64,000 nt of DNA from positions 186,001 to 250,000 of the forward strand of contig WHVD01000065.1 of assembly GCA_015178975.1 (NCBI GenBank), in the 5' to 3' direction. The position numbers were made by a program, and so were the translations under genes. Position 1 is the first letter of the stretch. Each line of letters opens with the position of its first letter. The notes beneath the pieces were generated by a model. The model saw only the letters and a program-made list of their open reading frames with translations, was not told where the DNA came from and made no database searches. Below, piece after piece: positions 31,426 through 44,167 of this stretch. Origin of the DNA: Hysterangium stoloniferum (Eukaryota > Basidiomycota > Agaricomycetes > Hysterangiales > Hysterangiaceae).

Positions 31426-32494
31426 ATGTCAAGACGTCCCTCAGACTCACGTGTTAAGCAGAGGGCGGCTGACTACGTTGACTTTGAGCTCTCCCCATTT
31501 CCAGACACATATGAGCAGCCCACTCAGACTCAGACTCCTATTAGACACCCGGCTCGTGCCACCTACGTTGCGAATACCTCCTCTAGAGCCGTCGATAGGT
31601 CTGACGTTTCTAACAATCGCGGCAAGAGTTTGTGTTTGCTCCTCTATGCGCTCTATTATGGAGAAAATCATGCTAATTCTTGCAACAGGGCGGGACAACT
31701 CTTCCACCTTGCAGCTCCAAATCCCAAATGTATGGGAGAACACGCCAGCAGGGCATCAAAACATCCGCTCAGAGTCGGTTTCATATTCTCGATACCCAGA
31801 AGTCATTCCGAACTCTCATCCTCGCCCGGATTCGGGTTTCCCGGCCCCCCTTTCGCAGCCTTCAGGAAGTCGCCGGCTCTCAGGAGGTGAAGGGGAAAAT
31901 CCTATATACAGCAGCCGGCCAAAAGCACCGGCTCACGTGAGACCTACAAACTCATACTCAGTCAAGCGTACATTAATTTCTCAAGCGCCTTCGATGAAAC
32001 TAACCAACCCATAAATTTTAGCGACCCATACCCATACCTTTGTTGTTCTGCACAACTTTCTCTCAAACCCGCCAATCATGCTCCTGAAACGCGCTGTGGA
32101 CCGCAACACTGAGCAAACTCACGGATTAGATCGCCCAGCGACAAGTCCACCACGTCATATGATGTTGATTGAAAGTTCATTTCTTCCTTGGGAATTCGTC
32201 ATTATCGCCCACCAAAGCACTGGCTACCTTTCAATTGCTGACGTACTAAATGGTATCTATAAGGGCTTACAAGAACCTATCACGGAGTCTGAGTATGGAC
32301 GGCTTGATAGAGCACGGGCGAAAGCGGTGGAGGCAGCATACTTCAGACGCATAGATCAAGAAAGTATTCGGCCCGGAGAGCCGATTAGAAAAATTGATTG
32401 GCTGGAAGGAAGATACGTTTTTGAGGGCCTACAACAAAGTAGCACAGACTATAACTCCTGGACCCTCAGGCTCGGTTGGCCCCGGCGCCGCTAA
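31426..32494 (+). CDS. DUF6699-type hypothetical protein
   Basis: Exons 31426-31627, 31689-31967 and 32022-32494 join in frame to 317 aa. Introns are 61 nt (branch-like GCTAAT) and 54 nt (ACTAAC before the acceptor). The N-terminal half is Pro/Ser-rich and low complexity (HPRPDSGFPAPLSQPSGS). The C-terminal part carries the conserved layout seen in DUF6699 proteins of agaricomycetes: PATSPP, LPWEFVII, GYLSIADVLNGIYKGLQEPI, then EYGRL and RKIDWLEGRYVFEGL. No biochemical function is known for this family. No lesions were seen. It is the first intact host-type gene in the CpG-normal block and has no operon-like partner. Confidence 0.75.
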
Positions 32495-32908
32495 CTTTCC
32501 AAAGGCGTGCTCTTCATTTGGGGTTAGGAGCTTGAAAATAGCATTTCGAGTTATCATTCTGCGTAAGTTAACCTGTTCAAGTCCATGTAAAATACCCAGG
32601 GGTCAATTGAGAGGACCGGAAGGAGGTGAAGACGATTATGGAGGAAGGAATGTTAGGTGGCATATCAATAAATTATTTACCGCTTGCCGACTCACGGGTG
32701 AGGTATAAGTAAAGTTACATAAATAAAAGTCTTTGTACAGGATAACATATGGTGATATATATGGCTGGACACCAATATTCATCTTTTGTGAACGGATCTG
32801 GTACCTCAAAACTGTAGAGGTGGCCACAGTTCCAACCTACTGCAGAGGACTTCGATTCAAATATTTTTGAAGAACCGAGAAGATGTTTACTCACGCGTTT
32901 TACTCCCA
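32495..32908. other. Spacer with no gene recognised
   Basis: Between the DUF6699 gene and the Copia gag relic. Short frames only. Confidence 0.4.
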
Positions 32909-33240
32909 ATGTCTTCAACTACAACCATCCATTTCCCACTCCTCAATGACTCGAACTAAGCAGAATGGGCAGTAAAGATGGAAGCCAATTTGATCAGAAT
33001 GAAGCTTTGGAAAGTGGTTAATGTTGTGGCTCCAGTGTCAGGGAAAGGGAAGGCGGCTAGCACTCTCGACAATGAGTTGACAGCCAGAGATCAGGATAAA
33101 ATGGAAGAGGCTTACAAGGAACGGTATTGCCAGTCAAGGATGGGCAGCTATCACACATGCACTCCCAGGATATGAGGGAAATTTGGTTGACACTCGAGTA
33201 TGTTCACCGTGCTGGCGGTTTACCTCTGCCACCAATCATG
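32909..33240 (+). pseudogene. Ty1/Copia gag N-terminal relic
   Basis: Starts MSSTTTIHFPLLNDSN (ATG 32909), continues AEWAVKMEANLIRMKLWKVV, then TARDQDKMEEAY, and after a frameshift near 33140 QLSHMHSQDMREIWLTLEYV. This is the usual opening of fungal Copia gag polyproteins. A TAA at 32957-32959 replaces a Tyr-like position. No downstream pol or LTR is visible, so it is a fragment. Confidence 0.7.
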
Positions 33241-36200
33241 CAGAGAGAAATAATCCAGATGTGTTTTTAATTTCTTGCTGTAATTTACGTAAAGTTGCTC
33301 TTTCTGCACTCACAATTTGATGTGGGAGTGCTTCCTTATGTAATTATGCTAGGGGGGGCCTTCTCAATTCTCCCCACTTTGCTATCTGCTACTTTCTTTG
33401 GACGTAGGGGAAAACCTTCCTGAGGTGCCCACCTGTGACACATCCTGCCCCTTAAAACCCCATCACAACAACAACAACAACAATAATAATTGCAGTTGGA
33501 CCAGAAGCCGTTTCGTAATGACTCGTTTTGTCGAGTGGGCGCTTCTTTGACAGGAATCCGGGCATGGACAGAATTGCGCTGTTCGGCGACTACCTTCGGA
33601 ATTCACAATTACGTCAAGATGTGATTATTCACCGACCGACAGCTCTCAGATCGCAAGGGCAAGACTGCGGACGGACTCTAAAACTGATTTCAGAATGCTT
33701 TTAAAAACAGTAAAAAAATTTGATGTTTTGTCTATCTTCTAAGTTTTAATCACTAAGAACTATGTTATACTTATCACTGCATAACAATCATGAGTATCAC
33801 TGTGGAGGGGTATTTATTCCCGCTTCATTGTAAATATAGTGTTTTTATTTTAGTCACCAAAATTCAAACGATTGATACCAAAAAAATAAATAAGCTTTTT
33901 TTTTTTTAAGATACTGTAAGAATTTGATGTTCGAAGAGTTTGAAAAATTCAAGGGAAATATTATCGGACGATTATTCGTATTGAGGCGTTTTAAACAGGA
34001 TGTGATTACGGAAGAGAAAGTCTAAAGTGTCGATATGTTCTAGTGGTTTAAAAGGTTGTTGAATTGGTGTTTGAACATTCAGTGATTAGGTTAGGCGACA
34101 AAACCCCCCGAAATAGACTGGCTACATTGCACTGCACTTCTTCCCCTCTCGGCATTAATATTCAGCCAGTATCTCGAGATAGGTATTTCTAATAAAGTAA
34201 AAAAGCGAAATTCGCTACAACTTCCTTTTTATCTCCGAGACAATCTAATACCTGGATGGTCTTGTATTGTTGGTTAAATATATTCTTCCGTCTTTAGGAA
34301 TGCAGTAAGGTCGACACAGAATAATATAATTAAATCGCCTATAATATCAAACCACAAAGTAGAGTAAACTTTAGACCATGGACATGGTCGCGAGGACCTA
34401 GGACATCCGAAGGGCAGTTGGCATGTGTCTCAGACTTCAATTTTGTAAGTATACATAATGCCCAATAACATCTTTGATAGGTCGTCACCATTCTAATTGT
34501 CGCCAAATAAGGCAAGCAATTCTCATATGTACCATTCGGACGGTACATTATTAATGGTACCTGAGTCCGCGGAACACATAACTGCCAAAAATGCATCTGA
34601 GCGAAAGGATTGCACGATGAGATGCACGTTTTAGGTAATATGTTATTCACGGTATACATCAGGTCCTCGAGACTGCGTCGTCACCTCAGAGAACTTAAAG
34701 CCATCAGAACACGATGACCAGAAGCCTTCTTTTGGAATTTGAGAAAAATTCGACGATCCAACGAGAACGAGGCCTGTAGTCGCTATATCGGTCTCATCCT
34801 GTTTTTAAGACTTACGGAGACTTCCTTCGAAGATCATGATGGTTCTCATCTTCGATCCCCGAATCGGGTTGCAGCATGCAGTCAAGGTTCATATTCAGCC
34901 TTCTGTACTAACAGACACGTCATTATTTTATGGCGCAGGCATGAATAGTTAGTACGCTTATTTGGAAGTGATTATTGCCTACACATGTCAGGCTACGCTT
35001 GAAACTACTTCGACTTTCCATTTGGTTGCTGGGAACTGCTACTCGTATCATTTAGGCACTCAATCTCAGCAGCAATACGCGGTTCGTTAAAGTTTGAAGC
35101 CTTCCTTCTGTTTCTCATGGCGTTAGGTGGTCTGGGAGAACTCAAAGTCCAATACTAGTTGCGGTTCATCATAAGGATATCGTGGAATGTATTGTTAATT
35201 TGATATATGTTGGCGGGATTTTCTGGAGTCTTCACTGCTACATAATACAACAACCGCTTATGTGAAAGGACTATATATATAAGTCCTGCTGTTGTTGTGA
35301 TTAATTCCGCTCTTACCCATAGGCAACACAAAATTCTGAGGGTCGTTTGCAGATTGGGTAACCTGTTGTTCACAATAAGGCGTGAGAGCAAGTGCCCCCA
35401 CCTGCGGCCCAAATGTCCGCTTTTCCTTTATAACACGGACAAAGAACGTACGGGAAACGAAGGCGCAACGACTCGGAAACGAAGCGAAAGGTGTGGCATA
35501 CGCACGGTTGAATACAGAATCCTACCTTTCCTTCTCCCGATTGACTGTGAAGAGAATTCGACAGTTTTTTTTTACGTCGAAGTGTCTGGCTGCCAGTGAC
35601 AAATTCTAGGTTTGACTCGGGCATATGTCCCTGCCAGTATTTTCTTTTTAGGTCAGCCTCATGCTTGTGATGTAATGAGCCGTTTATGTTTCTCGGACTA
35701 TAATTTTTATTCAATTTTGACGCAACGAATTTCTCAACCGCTTTCCTATTGAAGTTGCTATGGGTTTTTTAAATCAATTGCCACTTGATTTAATCTTTTG
35801 TGAAAGCACTGTCATGATATTTTATATCTAATTTTTCAATATATTTTTTGTGAGTGTGCATTGACCGTAGAGCGGTTTGACCATGGGGCGGTGTCATAAA
35901 TCTGAGTTTATCTTTTTATTTTATTTCAAAAGATGGCAATTTTGGAACTAATTGTTGATATGTGGCATTACAATAAAATATTTATTCCAGATTACATAGC
36001 AATTAAATTCACAGCAATTTTATTGACTTGCATATTTCCTTTTTGAATGTTTTCAAAATATTTTCCAGGTATCGAAGCACGGTGAATTGCCACTCGGGGT
36101 GAGGATTCCGACTAACGGGTTAGAAGCGCCGGGAAATCAGAGGCGTTGTTGAGTCCTGGTATTCTCCTGCCTTACCCTAGGAAGGCACTGCAGACTGAAC

Positions 36201-36770
36201 ATAACTTCGGAGCTTGCCTTGTATCTACGCTATGCGGTAGGGAAGGTTCCATGATTCTCGTAAACTTGTAGTTGCCTATGTTGATGAGTTGTACTGAAAG
36301 AGACATTATTAGGGAATATCAATCTCAAGACTCGTTTTTCTATTCTTCGGATGTGGCGATTTCACTCGATCTGCAAGCTATCAGTCATCTCTCCAAGCAC
36401 CGTTCAATGACGGCAACGGAATTGATACGTGGCTGCTCTTGCTATCAGCTTACATTGATCCGAATTAAGGTTAGTAGCTCATACCAACTCTTTCACTTCC
36501 AGTGCCCTCTAATGACACTAGTCCTTATTCCGTCATGAGCCTTCCATAGCCTACGCACCTCCGGGCAATATTACCTGGGGTCTTCCGAGTGGATTGTTCG
36601 TGGCGCGGCCCGCGTGATCAATTTCCGTATATGTAGTACTTCATTAAGAATGTCACTCAATATTAATACCCAAGGTTCCCGGGCTTCTTTTAAAGTCTTT
36701 GTCCGTCATAAGGCACTCGAGTTTAGGACTTTTTTATAACCCCTTGAATCCTCTCATCGCAGTCGCAGTC
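33241..36770. other. No gene recognised
   Basis: 3.5 kb of mixed composition with an (AAC)n/(AAT)n microsatellite at 33467-33491. Candidate frames at 34339-34659 (minus) and 36272-36538 (plus) have no recognisable motif. A short segment at 36068-36150 (KHGELPLGVRIPTNGLEAPG) could be a terminal exon but I could not place it. Confidence 0.4.
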
Positions 36771-38454
36771 ATGGTCACGCGAACGCTATATGTCTTATTA
36801 GCATCCCTAATAATCTCTTCATTTGCTCAGTTACATACTGTTCGGCCCTTTGATGCTGATTTAACACGCGATGCGCCTCGTATGCTGCGTCTTGTGAAGG
36901 ATACGCGGCTGCCCCCTACTCTTTCAGCCCTCATGACAGTGTCTTCGACAGACCCGGGAGTTGATGCACAGTGGATTCGTAAGTTGAAAAAAGAATGGAT
37001 TCATGGATTTGACTGGAATGAGCGCCAGGAATACATCAATAGGTTTGAGAGCTTCTCTCGACTACTTTATATAAGCCCTGAATCTTTCAGTTTTAATCAT
37101 TTCAAGGTGGAGATTGAAGGTTTAGACATCCACTTCATACATGCGAAGTCGACCGCGGCATCTACGTCTGACGTTATACCGATAATCCTCACTCATGGCT
37201 GGCCTGGTAAATGGCATTTTCTTGTCAATTATTTTGTAAAACTTATTTGGGTGTCGAGGGTCATTCCTGGAATTCCTTCCCGTCGTCCAAACATTGACAC
37301 AATTGACTACCCTACCATCTGGCCGAAACATATCGTTCGACGTGATCATTCCATCGTTACCCGGATTTGCGTACTCATCACCGCCACCGCCGGTTTGGAC
37401 CGTAAATGATACGGCTCGCGTTTGGAATACCTTGATGACGGACGTGCTCAAGTATACGTCTGGATACAGTATCGCCGGAACGGATTGGGTATACACTATG
37501 TTGTTTTTCGTCCTTTCCCCATTGTAACTCACTGCCACTCTAGGGCGCGCTCGTCAATTGGTGTCTGCTCAACGAATATCCTCTAGCAAAAGCCGCTCAT
37601 TTCAACTTCCTTGCCATCGTTCCTCCGTCGATTGAATCGTTGATTGCCCTGGGAGCAGAAGTAAACGATTTCGAACGTTTAGGCTTGGAAAACGCTGGAA
37701 TTTTCTTCCACACGGGAATAGCGTATTTCAACGTGCATCAGACGAGAGTAGGTTTAATGGTGCGATTTCATTCGGATCTACCAATACCTCTTGAATTTAG
37801 CCATGGACTTTGGGGCTTGCTTTGAGCGACAATCCTATGGGCCAGCTGTCTTGGATAGCGGAAAAGTACCGTGACTGTGAGCTCTCTCTTTTTGAGAATT
37901 ATGAACTTTTGTTGATGTCCGAACTGGAATTAACTAGGGTCTGATCCGTCCCGGGTGGATATCACATACATTCTTACCACCGTCTCTCTGTACTATCTTA
38001 CCGGATCATTCCCTACGTCTCTTTACATCTACGCACAGAATTCTGGATTTTCTCCCGGTGACGTAAAAGCTATTACTCCAAAACCTTTTGGATATAGTTC
38101 ATTTCAATGGGAGGGAATGTGAGGTGAAATTTCACTGCTTCAATACTCTCACTCACGTAAGCTTCAGTCGTCATCCAAAATCCTTCATTGATGCTCTTGG
38201 CAATCTCACCTACTATAAAGGTCCGTTTGCTGTCATCTGCTATTTGCTTTCTAATGGACACTTCAGAACATTATCATGGTGGACATTTTGCACCTTCAGA
38301 AGTTCCCGCTGTGTATGGCGAGGACATCATCGAGATGATGGGTAATAATTATCCAAAATGCACAACATCAAAACACGACCTGGATCCAAACTCAGTCTCA
38401 AAGCTTGTAATTCAACACCCTCAAGCCCAGCTGGAAGTTATCCATTATGATTGA
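36771..38454 (+). CDS. Epoxide hydrolase, alpha/beta fold, secreted or ER-targeted
   Basis: Eight exons (36771-37042, 37091-37206, 37259-37488, 37544-37747, 37801-37876, 37938-38118, 38168-38220, 38267-38454) join in frame to 439 aa, the usual size for microsomal-type epoxide hydrolases. Introns are 46-61 nt. Residues 1-20 (MVTRTLYVLLASLIISSFAQ) look like a signal peptide or anchor. The N-terminal epoxide-hydrolase region ends VEIEGLDIHFIHAKS; HGWPG (125-129) forms the oxyanion loop; GTDW holds the nucleophile Asp205; HYHGGHFA holds catalytic His384. It would hydrolyse epoxides to diols, in detoxification or secondary metabolism. Every splice junction restores a family motif, which supports the model. 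The first intron has a weak donor (GTTTGA). Confidence 0.9.
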
Positions 38455-39849
38455 TGTTTCTCCACATTGCAAGGACACTTGGCTGCCATCTTCTAATTTT
38501 ATTTTGTATATCCTATCCTGTTTCAATGATATCTGTGTGGTGTATACCAACCTTATTTGGCATGGGCGTATTAAAGATGATTTGATCTGCAGTTAGATAC
38601 AGACCCAATTGATTTTAATTCGTTTTATATCGAAATGGCGGGTAGTTCTCTCATTATCATCAGAAGAATGGATCTTCTAATTCCACCTGTGTAGTAATCG
38701 AGAACATGTGTATAGCTCATGCTCCACCTATCAATGGACTTCTGTTTGCCCGATGACTCACGACGATCTATTCATAAAAGGCGTTCATTAATTGCAATCA
38801 ATGCTAGGCCTCCATTTCTTTTGTGTATTTGAAATAATAAAACATTGCATTTGGCTTTCTATGATGGTGCCAGATTCTGATTAGAAGCTACATTATTTTA
38901 GATACCCATGACGCTTGTTTGAAATTAGCTGCTTTCTTTCCACCTGGCTATTCATTGCAGCGATGCCTCAAGCTCACATCGTACCCATTTTATTTGCTAC
39001 TATTTTTTTAATGATACCTGTATGATCATGTCTGCATTTGTCGACAACACGACAAAGTAGAAAATATAATCCCCGCCTTGCGTCCATCTTTCCAGACTTG
39101 CCAAAATGACTGGGAAAACAAAGCACTTCAACTCGGGTCGGGTAAACCATTATGGTCAATTGATAATGCAACCAGCTAGTAAAGCCAGCAGCCGGATGAA
39201 GTTACAATAGGGATTTCAGATCTTCTTTTCTTTTCCAAGGGTAGGCAAAAAAGAAGGATCGAAGGTTAATAATTATACGACAATTCTAGTATGCTTCTAG
39301 CAGGTTTTCCTTGCCTTCTTTCTCACTAGGAGATGCTCCATCGTACGGCTTTCACATACCTGGTCCTTCCTAAATCCTCGACAGTCCAAATGAGACTGAA
39401 GGTATCGGTAAAATTTGTGGGATAAACTTCATGTTGGATTCAGATGAGGGCACAACAATCACTGCTGCGGTGAACCCTCTTTGGAGCATCGCAAAATCTT
39501 TCCTAAGGAGATGAACTTTAATAAATGAATTTTATTTTGTACTAAATCTTACTTGAAATAGGCATTTTAGGTCACACAGAAATGGAACCAAAGGTAACCT
39601 TTAGGCTGAATTTAGCCTATGAGTAGATACCACATTTAGCCACAACATTGAGCATGTCAATACATACTAAAAAAATGACCTTTCATCGGCTTCATCAGCA
39701 TTTCATGACTGCATAAAATGAGTCATTTTAAATAATATTAAAAAGGAAATAACAGTTGAAAAATACATAGACTTCTGAAAGACTACAAAATATAACATTT
39801 TGTATCTATTTTAAGGGGAACTTAAATCTCATTCCTAAAGGTGTCCTTT
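38455..39849. other. No gene recognised
   Basis: AT-rich intergenic DNA downstream of the epoxide hydrolase; no convincing frame or repeat. Confidence 0.4.
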
Positions 39850-40000
39850 TGTGATGTGTTAGGGTTTCACAGCACTTAACAGGTGCAACACATAAGTTGA
39901 AGCCAAGCTCCACCTATTTTATATAGTTGGACCCCCCAACTAGTATGATCTCTATCATCAGCCCCCCAACATAGAGCCCTTTCTTAGCCCCTTTGCTTAG
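39850..40000 (+). repeat. LTR relic with U5 motif
   Basis: CAGCACTTAACA is followed by GTGCAACACATAAGTTGAAG and CCAAGCTCC, a degenerate copy of the U5 motif shared by families A-E. No clean boundaries. Confidence 0.4.
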
Positions 40001-40320
40001 ATCTTAACAAACTAATAAACTGATTATGTGTGACCTAAAATATTGTATGCCTCAATTGTGTGCTAATGTTCACTCTCTAAAGCATCAATTTCAAGATAGA
40101 TTTCCAAGATATTTTAAAATATTGTTAATTTATTGTGAAACTACCTATTTTTACAAAATATTTGAGCTATTAATCATGGAGTTTGAATGCCTGGAAGGGG
40201 AGATATCAAAACTTGCGACCAGTTGGTGACCCCCTCTGGTGAAACCACGCGACCGGAAGGTGGTCCGTTGCAACCGTATTAGGTCATGTAACCGTAAAAG
40301 AGGACAAAGGTGAGGGAGGT

Positions 40321-40900
40321 TGTACGATATCGAGCGCTAATCGATCGTCTGGACACATGGTGCCAGCAGGGCCAACGCAGGCTATGGAACTGCTATTAGG
40401 ATAAACTGCAAGCCGGGGAATCACAGTCTGAGACTCTCTATCTAGGTACTAAGTAACTTAGATAGAGCGGTGTAGAATATAAACCGGTGATATAGCTGGG
40501 CTTCCAGTTGAGGTTTCTACCCCTCAACTGGACTAACTATATACTGTACTAGATGGTCTGTGCACTGATCTGTAAGACTTATCTGCTCAGGAACTATCTA
40601 ATAATAACTATCACATGATGTTAACCAGTTGAATCTATACAGTTGCAACACGAGATATGAGGTCATAGCTAATTGTATATACTCATATTCTAACAACTGC
40701 CAGCACCTGTAGTTCACACTCACGGCAGCTGGGTGTTACCGAAGACCTGGAGATCTGTTAGCGGGATCCGAGCTCCAGCCTTCTCACAAGCCACCTTGAT
40801 AGATTTCCACCGAAACATATATTTCTCTATACGATATCTCTTCCCACATTTTTGTTCGCAAGTATTGTATTCTATGTTTACTAAGTGTTAAGCTCCAACA
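40321..40900 (-). mobile_element. Possible LTR (Copia-like), unconfirmed
   Basis: Read on the minus strand it starts TGTTGGAGCTTAACACTTAG at 40900 and ends ATATCGTACA at 40321. It contains a perfect 11-bp hairpin (CCAGTTGAGG / CCTCAACTGG, 40508-40534) and an imperfect hairpin near 40434. No matching target duplication and no internal region, so it stays tentative. Confidence 0.3.
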
Positions 40901-40947
40901 ATTAATGATATCGAAATGCCAATAAAATCCCTCAACAACAAACCTCT

Positions 40948-41717
40948 CTAAACAATATACGGAATGAACTTATAGGGAACAGCGCGTCTGTATGCCTCCC
41001 ACTCTTCTTTAAATAACGCACGTAGCTCTTCATCTTCTATCTTTCCCCGTCGAAACAAAGACAATATCACATAGATCATGAAGACGAACCATGCATAAAC
41101 TACCGACCGGAAAGGAGTCGAGACAACCCCGCATGCCGCAATATAGCTATTTGAGCCTAGACAAGTGAACATAGTTCCGATGACCATGGATATACTTGCA
41201 GTGTATCCGGGATGGCGGACATACGAATATGGCCCCGACTTTATAAGTTTATGGCCCGGTCGGATGGTAATTTCGAACGTAAAAAAGGCACCCAGCGCGG
41301 TATAGCACATGATTCGCACAATGACTGCTAAGAACATTATGCAAATACCCGTGATAAACGATGTGGATATTGTGGATAGAGTAGTGAGAGTGGGAGAACG
41401 GCGGCAAAGCACAAAAGTGACCAATTTTGTGTGATCTGATGGATAATTAAGAGATAGAAGGACCACGATCTCTGCAGCCACACATAGCAGCACCGAATAC
41501 TGTGAGCGAAGTTCAATTATTGTTTCTACGAAATTCAAAACGGACACACAAGGCAAATGCCACCCATTATGCGTGGAGATCGTTCGAAAATAGGCCCTTT
41601 AATGATCTTATCGCCTGTCGAGGGTGGAGGGTGTGGTGGTTTGACGGCAACATACTGTGCGGTAAATGCACCGACAAGGAGGAAAAGTTTTAGTGGTGGT
41701 ATCGCAAAGCCGAACAT
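40948..41717 (-). CDS. Isoprenylcysteine carboxyl methyltransferase-like membrane protein
   Basis: Exons 41717-41564 and 41525-40948 join in frame to 243 aa across a short 38-nt intron (GTGGCA...CGTAG). Four or more hydrophobic segments are visible (LKLFLLVGAFTAQYV, YSVLLCVAAEIVVLL, ITGICIMFLAVIV, and VVYAWFVFMIYVILSLF). The signature GPYSYVRHPGY (149-159) and the C-terminal EEWEAYRRAVPYKFIPYI are typical of ICMT/PEMT-type methyltransferases, which use S-adenosylmethionine at the ER membrane, classically to methylate prenylated C-terminal Cys. The upstream ALGAFFTFEITIR also fits. Basidiomycetes carry several such paralogues, so the substrate is uncertain. No lesions seen. Confidence 0.85.
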
Positions 41718-42159
41718 TACCAACGGTGGAGAGGGTGCAGCTGCCTATTGGAGTTAAAAGGACTGGTTGGAGAACTACATTTTATTGAGGCGTATTTATA
41801 CCCGATGGAAGAAGCTAACATGAAAATGATATCGATAGTGATGCTTCACGCGTTGTATGCAAGATAAGGAATGTACCACAACTAGGCGACTACACGATAA
41901 TTCTATAAGTGCCTGTAGTCGCTCTGCCACCTATGAATCAGGTATTATAAACCCATCTTCCGGTTTCTATTGCTATTTGAGGCGAAACGCTTCGACAGAC
42001 GCTGCATGAGCAAATGTACATTCAGTCACACGTGTGCCATGGCGATCCTCCCCCAGATATCGACTAATTAAACCGAATTTGGATATTCAACTTTATGTAA
42101 GATTTTAGACCACTGCACTTTATTCTATTTATCATTTCCCCTGATTGATCTATACTACC

Positions 42160-42732
42160 GTGGGTGGAGTTGTCTATTTTTCTCTCGTATTGTTCTCTTA
42201 TTATTTTCACCAAGAACACCCAGAGCAATGTTATGCAATTTTTCTCCATCCGCAAACCACTGATGAAACATAAGTAGGTGGTTTACACAATTCGGCGCTT
42301 CAAGAGGATCATCCCTGGCACCCAGGGCGTTATGCAGCGTGCTACCGTCTGAACTGACCACTTTCTTCACCATTGAGTCCTATATTTGCACTCCGGTATG
42401 CTTTGCTGCATTTGCGCATGATACAGTTGTGTGTTGACCAACTGTAAGTTGTTTGGAGAGTTACTCTTCTGAGTCCGAATCTCGTGACTAGGAACAGCTC
42501 AAATAAAATTAGGGACTTACTGAGTTTGATGATACTTACCGATTACACACTCCGATGTCCCACCCTTTAGCTGAAATGCGAGTGTTGTGAGGCTCGAGGC
42601 AAAGAAGTAACAGGGAACTGTGGCCTTGAGCCACGTTTCAACTGGATCAAAATCAAAAACACCGGGAGACATGTTGACTCTCTTCGATAATATTAAACTA
42701 CAGGAAAGAAACAAGAGAATACATTGACACAT
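42160..42732 (-). CDS. Possible small secreted protein, model incomplete
   Basis: ATG at 42732 gives MCQCILLFLSCSLILSKRVN, a signal-peptide-like start, followed by FDPVETWLKATVPCYFFASS and TSECVIG with a GTAAGT donor right after. A second open segment (KKVVSSDGSTLHNALGARDD, NCVNHLLMFHQWFADGEKLH) follows on the minus strand. I could not find an acceptor that keeps both segments in one frame, so exon limits are unsettled. Function unknown. Confidence 0.35.
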
Positions 42733-43850
42733 TCTAAATATAAGACAAGGTTCGTACTGTAAGGAGACTATTATTAAGGGGGTACTTAGCTTCCTTTCAG
42801 ATCAATCTGTCCAAGGAATCTGACGTTATCTCGTGAAAGGCATCCTCATACAGCTCAAGGATATTTTTATTGGTGCTCAAATACAGGCTTCATGTGTGCA
42901 TAACTTCCATAGCCTTCAGGATACGTTGCCGCGCTCTTTTGTGAGATCGGGCACACGGTGCACAAGAATTACGGGAAATGCTTCCTTCCATTCCTGAGCA
43001 CAGCTAGATCATCTTGTTCTTTTAAGAGTATCCCGTCCCTGAATCAGATAAGAATCGATGAAGATATTCCCATTTATTTGACATGTTCCTTGTTGACTAT
43101 GAATTTATGGTCACAGTGGTTGAGTACAAGTCTAATAATAAGCAACGCTAAGGAAGCATCATAGCTTCTGCCTGCAAAATAACTGCTCTTCATGTACTGG
43201 GGAAATAACCGCCTTTTCATAGATTCGTTTTGCCACGGCTCTAGCGAGACTGATTTAGGAAAAGACATCGGATTTTAGTCACGGAATCCGTTCTCCGGTA
43301 TATAGAGATCCGAAATCTGTGTGCATGTTCGCCTTGATACATGTGATGATCGAGTTTGCAGTCGACGCTCGACGAGCCTAACTAGAGGCGTCGTCTGCGA
43401 ATGCTATTCAATATCTAAGGTTTTATAGACCCGGATAGAATCACGTACACCTTGTCCTTGCTAGTGCCTGGCTAGATTGTGTCTCCTAACACGCTTCTTT
43501 AATAGAAATATTTGTTCAAATTATTTTCACTGATAGCCAGGCCCGATCTCTATATTTGGGGCGCCAACGGCGTTCAAGTTATATGGCACTTATATCGGTG
43601 TGCATATTCTTAGATTTCAGGAAGCAATGAATAAACAAGCAATAGTCGCCTAATAAAAGTATTCGATAGTTTGATAAATGTTCCTATAATAAGCCGTTTC
43701 TATCTGGCGGTCTTCTACATTATGTGCCTATTCCGCGATTCGTAACTATCTACACTAAGAATAGCCTCCTAAAATTGAGTTTCTGCCGGTGACCCATTTC
43801 AATTTTCATATCGTTCCTCCCAATTTAGTATTACCAGCAGATGATGGTTC
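42733..43850. other. No gene recognised
   Basis: CpG-normal spacer without a supported reading frame. Confidence 0.4.
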
Positions 43851-44167
43851 TTTGGATCAGTTGTTGCCAAAGGGATCGAAGGGTCGTTGAGAGTGTATAA
43901 ATGACATCAATCATCACAGTATGCTTTAAAGGTACGGCTGAAGAATTATGAAGAACTTTACCACTAACATTGAGTAAATCTGCCAGTCGTTTTGGTGTTT
44001 AAAATGCTCATAACGAGACAAGACTCTTCGAGGTCAGAAGTAAATATGACTTCAAATATAGAAATGTAATGCCATGACCAACGGATTTACACCTGTGGCA
44101 TGATGCGTTGTTAATGTAATTCTACCAGGCCTTTCAAGTGAAATGTAACGTTTGGATTATTTCAGGT
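43850..44167. repeat. Segment duplicated together with the adenylation gene
   Basis: Similar to 55540-55842 (shared blocks such as CTTTGGTGTTTAAAATGCTC against CTTTGGTGTTTGAAATACTC, and CATAACGAG). The duplication unit therefore extends at least 300 bp beyond the stop codon. Confidence 0.6.

Noticed and set aside
40508..40545. Hairpin followed by CTAA, possible Helitron 3' end
   Set aside because: The CTAA is too close to the stem, no 5' TC end or rolling-circle replicase is visible.
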